Source of the DNA: Rhizoctonia solani
Taxonomy: Eukaryota > Basidiomycota > Agaricomycetes > Cantharellales > Ceratobasidiaceae
Reading direction: 5' to 3'
DNA length: 64,000 nucleotides
Assembly: GCF_016906535.1 (NCBI RefSeq)
Contig: NC_057378.1
Location: 1 to 64,000 of the forward strand
In this document: positions 58,331-64,000 of the stretch, piece after piece
Position numbering within the stretch: position 1 is the first letter of the stretch
Layout: each line of letters starts with the position of its first letter
Notes under the pieces: model-generated
Database searches by the model: none
Told to the model about the DNA's origin: nothing
What the model saw: the letters and a program-made list of their open reading frames with translations, nothing else
Made by a program: the position numbers and the translations under genes

Positions 58331-60240
58331 CAAAGTAGTAGGTTGGTGTAGGGTGACCCAAGCTACACTGCAGGGTGAACTGTGATATGGCACAGGGTGG
58401 GAACCAGGTGGACACAACCCACACATGGTGTTAGGGTGGATTATAGGGAAAGCATCAGCCCTCCTACAAAAAGTTGCATGCTTTACACACAGCAATACCA
58501 CCAGCCCCTAAGTTAGGGTGTGTCCTAGACATCCATTAGGGCGTCAAGGGGATGGCGCTTGTGGCCGCGGTGTACAATGAGAAAGTTGCTTAAGGCAACG
58601 ACGGACCTATCTACGGCAATAAACAGCTATCCTACAACAACAAGACCGCTTAAGGCGGTGGCAAGCTATCTAAGTATAACAATGAAGCCGCTTAAGGCAG
58701 TGTGGACTATCTAAGTAGCTAAACTAAGTAATTACTGGGCTGTAGGGCCCTTGTACACTGAGTGGGATGCAACAAGAGGTAATCAACCTGGGTGTTACCA
58801 TGGTTGGTTGGCCTCCTTATATATTCTACAGTCTGACTAATTACAAATGTTCAATATCCAATACATAATCCAATAAGAGCCCCGCTCCGCAGTTGGCCTT
58901 ACTCATGCATACGTGTCACTGACATGTCATGATGACGTCATAGGTGGAGGTGGCTACGTATGCTGATTAAGCGCGGAAGGGGACGTGGCTTGGCGCTTAG
59001 CGTATGATATAAGCGCCAAGGTCACGTGATTGAAGATGTTGTCTGTTCAGGTTCGTTTAAATTCGAGAAAATCGGAATAAATTCCGTGGTATCAAGTGTG
59101 TCTACAACAGGGTGAGTCATGTGACAACTGACCAACCACCCATCCCACACAGAATTGCATACAACATGCAGAAGTATAGCACCCTGGTCAATGTTAGGGT
59201 GAGTTGCATGATCAATCATTACTCCTTGTACTCAGAGTTGCATACCAAGTATGCAACTATATGACCCACAATCATGTTAGCATGAGTCATATGACCACCC
59301 ACTGCTCTACTCATGCAGAGTTGTGTACTTGGTATGCAACCATACCACCCACAATCATGTTAGGGTGAGTCACATGACCACCCACCACTCTACTCAGGCA
59401 GAGTTGCACACAATGTATGCAACCACACCCAAAACACTATGCAATATAATGTAACACAATAACACAATAAAATAATAACATAATAGCATAATATAACAAC
59501 AACATAACATAACATAGTATAGTATGTATCCAAGAGTCAGGGTGAATAATATTGTGAGCATCACTCCTCTTGCATAATGTTGAGCACAATGTACACAACT
59601 ATACCAAGCACCTCTAAGTCAGGGTGAGTCATGTGATTGCTTACTACCCCTCCTACTCAGGGTTGGTTGGTTGGTTGCATACAATGTATGCTACCACACC
59701 CACCACACCACATAAACATGATAATGTAACAACATAATAAAATCCTAAAATAATTTAGGACATATTCCATAGTCAGGGTGAACATACTATAAGCTTCACT
59801 CCTCACTCAATACTGTGTACAGTGCATGCAACTATACCAATCACCTCTAGGTTAGAGTGAGTTGCATAATCACTTACTACCCCTCTTACTCATAGTTGCA
59901 TACAATGTATGCTATCATACCATCCTCTGTAGAACTATGGTAAGTCACATGACTATATACACCCCCCCAACCCAAAGCTGTATAAAACAACAACAACAAC
60001 AACAACAACAACATGTACACAACCATTCCCACCACACCATGTAACAGCAATAAGAACATAAAAGCATGATAACATGATAAAAGAATGTAACAGAATATAC
60101 CATGTACCAATAAGCTAGAGGGTATCAACTTACAAGTATCATCCCTTTCAAACAAAGCTGTGTACGTTGTATGCAGCTATATCACTTGCCTCAAAGTAAG
60201 GGTGAGTCACATGACCACCTACCATCCCACCCATACAGAG
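58326..60240. repeat. Right arm of the inverted duplication
   Basis: It runs opposite to 46260-50176: the 58326-58506 block (with a single 22-bp unit), a few diverged satellite-3 units (59110-59420, GCATACC/GTATGC in place of GCGTAC), AT-rich linker, microsatellite (CAA)n and the intact target site of the Tc1-like element near 59895-59935. A solo LTR interrupts it. Confidence 0.75.
58521..59109 (+). mobile_element. Solo LTR, 589 bp, with 5-bp target duplication
   Basis: It starts TGTCCTAGAC and ends GTCTACAACA; GGGTG flanks it on both sides (58516-58520 and 59110-59114), splitting the satellite motif TTAGGGTGAGTC. No internal region remains, so two LTRs recombined. The interior includes GCTTAAGGC repeats and TGATTAAGCGC. 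Confidence 0.8.
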
Positions 60241-60392
60241 TGTCCTAGACATCTGTAAGGACATCAAGGGTGCAGGTGCTTGTGGCTGTGTGACTAATAC
60301 AGGTGTACTGCTTAGGGCAACAAGGTTCTACCCTACAACATCTAACTACTAAACTACAACAGCCAAGGCCTTAGGGGCAATGGCTAGCTATG
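60241..60392 (+). mobile_element. Partial forward LTR
   Basis: It starts TGTCCTAGACATC like the 58521 LTR but is diverged and stops after about 150 bases where a reversed LTR begins. Confidence 0.6.
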
Positions 60393-60787
60393 TGTTGTAG
60401 ACACATCCAATACCAGGGAATTTATTCCCCTTTTCTCAATTTTAAACAAAGACAAATGGACAACATTTTTGATCACGTGACTTCGGCGCTTAAATCATAC
60501 GCTAAGCGCCAAGCCACGTCCCCATCCGTGCTTACCTCTTGTTGCATCCCACATTGTACAAGGGCCTTACAGCCCAGCAACTCTCTACTTAGTTACTTAG
60601 CCTATACCGCCTTAAGCGGCTTCTGCATTGTACTTACTAAGCCCGCCACTGCCCTTATGGCCTTGGTCACCGTAGTATAGTTGGTTGTTGTTGTAGGATA
60701 GCTTGCCACCGCCTTACGCAGTTTCTACTTAGTTACATCCAGCCGCAAGCGCCCTCCTCCTTGACGTCCTTATAGACATCTAGGACA
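60393..60787 (-). mobile_element. Reversed solo LTR, about 395 bp
   Basis: It starts TGTTGTAGACACA and ends CATCTAGGACA, the reverse complement of the 58521 LTR ends, with an internal deletion. It lies directly against the partial forward copy, giving a head-to-head LTR pair. Confidence 0.65.
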
Positions 60788-60869
60788 CTAGGTAATTGAC
60801 CTTACGTTGGTTGCAAACCGTTCTGCACCCACCCCTACTAAGTTTCAACCCCCAAGAAGGATACCTGTA

Positions 60870-61285
60870 CTAGCACAAGCAAAAACACGTGATTGGACTC
60901 CCCTTTCAGCTGAAATAATCAAAGAGCTGTTGGTCCCACGTAGTAGCAAATTGCTATAAGGCAGGCTATCCCTATTGCCCGCTTACCACCAGTCACCGCA
61001 CCATTTGTCAGCAGAGTCAATCAGCAGATCCACCCGCTTGCAGAAAGCCCGCTCTACATCACGCCTGCTCACGGCTGTTGATTAGTTGAAGGGACTGTCC
61101 AACGCTAGGCAGTTGACGCAGACTCTTAGCGCCAGAACAATAAAGCGCCCCATAAGTCCTGATATAGGCATCCTTGGCTACATAGCCCCCATCACTCCCA
61201 ATTGCCCATCATCACCTCACGTACCCCCACGCGCTCTTCTTTGCAGGCATCCTCACACACTGGCCACTCCTATCCACAACCAACC
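60870..61285 (+). other. Leader region of the Ty3/gypsy element
   Basis: A CT-rich untranslated stretch before gag. A full 5' LTR and a primer-binding site were not identified. ACTAGCACAAGCAAAAACACGTG at 60874-60896 resembles the Tc1-like terminus at 46748, possibly an older insertion scar. Confidence 0.35.
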
Positions 61286-62638
61286 ATGGCTACCCGCTCC
61301 AGGACAGCCTCTTGAGCCCAATCCCCCTTTGATCAGGGATACATGGAACCCTCACTTCTGCCAACCACCTCTGTTGAATATGGCAAGGTGTCCCTTGAAC
61401 AAGTCACATGGCTCCTCCTTGGCCTCCTTGGCCAAGTCAAATGCCTTGAGCAAGAAATTGCCAAGATCAAGGAAGCTGGAATTGAGACCCGGACAAACGT
61501 TGAAAACATTTCCCAAACCGTTGATGTTGTCAAGGATGGGCTTAAGTCCCTGCAGTCCCATGGTCCCCGTACACCCAAAGGACCCCAAGCCAAGGTTGTG
61601 GAAGAAACGCCACGCCCCCTACCAAAAGCCAAGCCTATTGGATTGGCTAGTGGGGCCCCCTTCTGGTCAGAAGCTCCCAAGGTCCTCTCCAGTTTGGCCC
61701 AGCCAACCCCAAGAAGAGTTGCTCCCCCGCAAGTCCCATCTCCCCCTCCATCTCTGCGTCTCCAATCTCCAATTGGAGCAGCTGCCCCTCCACCTCCGGC
61801 TCCAGTTGCTGCCTATCCCGCTCCGGTCAAGGTTGACCACCCTGACGCCTACACAGGCAAAATAGGGAGCAAAGCCAAGCAATGGCTGACTTGGATGTTG
61901 GCCTGGACCCGCCTCAATTTGCGGATGTTTTCCACCAATCAAGAGGTCCTCTCCTTCCTCTTGATGAACATGAAGGACTCTGCCGGAGCGTGGGCCCACC
62001 CACACCTCAACCAGCTTGGATCACACCAAGCCATCATCCAAACTGTCAAGGGGTTTAAGTTGGAATTCCTGGCAGCATTTGGCAACCCTGACGCTACAAG
62101 GGCTGCCAAGCAGAAGATCACCACCCTTACCCAGTCCGGCACATGCGCGGACTACATCACAAAGTTTAGAACCTTAGCTATGGAACTAGACTGGAATGAC
62201 GCAGCCCTCCGGGGCCAGTTTGCCCAAGGCCTCCACTGGGAGGTCAGTCAACAGATAGCAACCCGCAAACACTGCCCTTGCACACTCTTGGAGCTGCAGA
62301 ATGCAGCACTTGTCATTGACAATGCTCTCCGCAAAGAGCGTGCTAGCCACCCGCCAAGGGACAGTAAGCCTAGCAAACCATCCAACCCCGCAAGGGGGAC
62401 GAGTACCAGTCAAACAACTACTGGATCAAGGAAGCTCTCCAATGACCCCAACTTTGTATTGGAGGAAGAGCAAAGCCGCTGCCACGCCGCTGGCGCCTGT
62501 ATCAAGTGCGGAAAAATGGGCCACAAGTTTGCGGAATGCTGCACAGGATGGAAAGCTACCCCTATTGAGGATAAAGGGAAGGCTAAGGAAACCGCCAAAA
62601 TTGGCAAAGACTCCAAGTACCAATTGGGAAAAGAGTAA
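61286..62638 (+). pseudogene. Ty3/gypsy (Tf2-like) Gag with early stop
   Basis: In-frame ATG 61286 (MATRSRTAS) is followed by TGA as codon 10 (61313-61315), then open to 62638 (431 aa from ATG 61343). It has an N-terminal helical segment (LEQEIAKIKEAGIETRTNVE), a Pro-rich linker, a retrotransposon-gag-like capsid block (PDAYTGKIGSKAKQWLTWM ... FLAAFGNPDATRAAKQKI ... YITKFRTLAMELDWND) and one zinc knuckle (CIKCGKMGHKFAEC). The TGA GCC context fits a CGA-to-TGA change. Gag packages the element's RNA into virus-like particles. Confidence 0.8.
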
Positions 62639-62738
62639 GGGTACCTGCTGCCGCGCGCAAGGACCCCAAGGACTCTGGCTTCATCAAAATTTGTAATATA
62701 TCCATTAGTAACAATAGAATCTCCCCCTCTTCACAATT

Positions 62739-64000
62739 TTGATTAAACCAGAGAAACAAGCGGAACAATTAGAAGTCCTGATAGACTCAGGCGCCACATC
62801 ATCATTTCTTCACCCCCGTACCGCCAAGGCATTACGCCTACCTCTCATAGACCTCCCAACTCCCCACACCATTACAATGCTTGATGGGTCAAGCCCCCAG
62901 GCTGGAAAGATTTGGAAAAAGGCTCACCTAACCTTCCTAATTGATGGCAAACGCATGACGGAAACCTTCCTAATTTGCAACACAGGAACACACGCTGCCA
63001 TCTTAGGGATTAAATGGTTGGAAACGCACAACCCCAAAATTGACTGGAACTTACAAACCCTCTCCTTCCCTCACAATCCGCCAGAACATGTGGCCATTGC
63101 TGAAGAGGAGGAAGCTGACCCAAATCCCCTAGAAGGAGTACCCTCCAAGTACCATCAATACGCCAAGGTATTTGGGGAAGAAGAGTTCAACAAGCTTCCC
63201 CCCCACAGGCATCACAATATTGGGATTGAACTTACGGAAGAGGGCCCCCTCAACTTGCCCCTTTACAGCATGACTGACGCCAAGTCTACCACACTCAAGG
63301 ACTGGCTCAGGGACAAACTAAAAGCTGGGAAGATCTGCCCAGTAAATCCTCAATCAGCTCTCCCGTCATGTTTGTCCCTAAGAAAGATGGTTCCCGTTGC
63401 TTGGTTGTTGATTATTGTTGCCTCAACAATTGGACCAAAAAGAATGTTTACCCGCTCCCCTGTCCTGATGACCTAATGGCCCAGCTCTGTGGTGCCAAGG
63501 TTTTCACTAAATTGGATTTACAATGGGGCTACAACAACGTCTGTGTTAAGGAAGGGGACAAATGGAAAACCGCCTTTTGCACCAAGTACGGACTATACAA
63601 GTCCCTGGTCATGACCTTTGGCCTAACAAACGCCCCCGCCGCTTTCCAGCACTTTATGAATGAACTGTTCAAAGACCTGTTAGACGTATGCGTCATCATT
63701 TACCTTGATGACATCCTAATTTACTCCAAGGATGACGCATCCCACGCACAACACGTTCACAAGGTCCTGAAACAACTAATGGACAACCAGCTGTTCTGCA
63801 AGGCGTCAAAATGTACCTTCCACATCCCCTTGGTAGAATACCTGGGGATCATTGTCTCAGATAAGGGGTTCAGTCTGGATAAGCTCAAAATCCAGGCAGT
63901 GCAAGAATGGCCGGTACCCACCAAAGTGAAGGAAGTCCAATCGTTCCTAGGGTTTGCCAATTTCCTCCGTCAATTTGTTGCCAATTTCAGTCACCTAGCC
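62739..64000 (+). pseudogene. Ty3/gypsy Pol: protease and reverse transcriptase, frameshifted, runs off window
   Basis: An aspartic protease motif (VLIDSGATSSFLHPRTAKAL) is followed by LGIKWLETHNPKIDW. The frame shifts by one base around 63340-63350, and the reverse transcriptase continues in frame 2: VFTKLDLQWGYNNV, GLTNAPAAFQHFMN, and the catalytic IYLDDILIYSKD, then YLGIIVSDKGF. The shift looks like a single-base loss and breaks the polyprotein. RNase H and integrase would lie beyond the window. Order PR-RT matches Ty3/gypsy. Confidence 0.85.

Noticed and set aside
61086..61865. Pro-rich 259-codon frame overlapping gag
   Set aside because: Out of frame with the capsid and zinc-knuckle coding sequence; low-complexity shadow.

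Overview
The window is one end of a chromosome of a filamentous basidiomycete, most likely a Rhizoctonia solani-type fungus (Ceratobasidiaceae, Agaricomycetes). The reasons are many 45-120 nt GT-AG introns, a fungal FunK1-type kinase gene, a Tf2-like Ty3/gypsy element, a Tc1-like element and several decayed basidiomycete-type repeats. No database search was possible, so the organism call is inference. Base 1 lies in a telomere made of AACCT pentamers (TTAGG on the other strand).

0-22 kb is the subtelomere proper and is gene-rich. The telomere directly cuts a leftward gene whose first exon matches exon 1 of the SNF2-helicase gene at 31.4-36.7 kb. Next come two paralogous multi-exon genes (1.9-3.7 and 4.7-7.6 kb). 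The second joins a diverged sirtuin-like domain, a Cys-rich zinc finger and a caspase/CHAT-like domain; the first lacks the sirtuin part and has lost the matching His. A 2-oxoglutarate/Fe(II) dioxygenase-like gene follows (8.5-10.2 kb). Then there is a ~142-bp satellite (10.85-12.1 kb), an unknown gene, a large low-complexity gene, and three small RING-plus-coiled-coil paralogs (17.1-20.1 kb). Seven gene starts in the window (six here plus the FunK1 gene) have CACGTG 23-130 bp upstream. The block ends with an ~81-bp palindromic satellite (20.75-21.7 kb) and a short interstitial telomere-like tract (21.89 kb).

22-46 kb is older, repeat-rich sequence. It has two unrecognised multi-exon genes (22.1-23.3 and 23.9-26.8 kb, the second with two in-frame TGA codons) and a 15-exon SNF2-family gene (31.4-36.7 kb). 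These sit among nested terminal-inverted-repeat elements ending in TGGGTGACTACCCGTAAG. About 5 kb of AT-rich gene-free repeat decay follows (40.9-46.2 kb).

46-64 kb holds a large inverted duplication. The left arm (about 46.3-50.2 kb) carries an 83-bp palindromic satellite and a Tc1-like transposon. The right arm (58.3-60.2 kb) carries the empty target site and a solo LTR. Between the arms are a Sec31-like pseudogene, a 675-aa FunK1-type kinase gene and gene fragments. The window ends inside a decayed Ty3/gypsy element (gag, protease, reverse transcriptase). Exon coordinates given below were worked out by eye from splice sites and reading phase; total coding lengths come out as multiples of three for the complete models.
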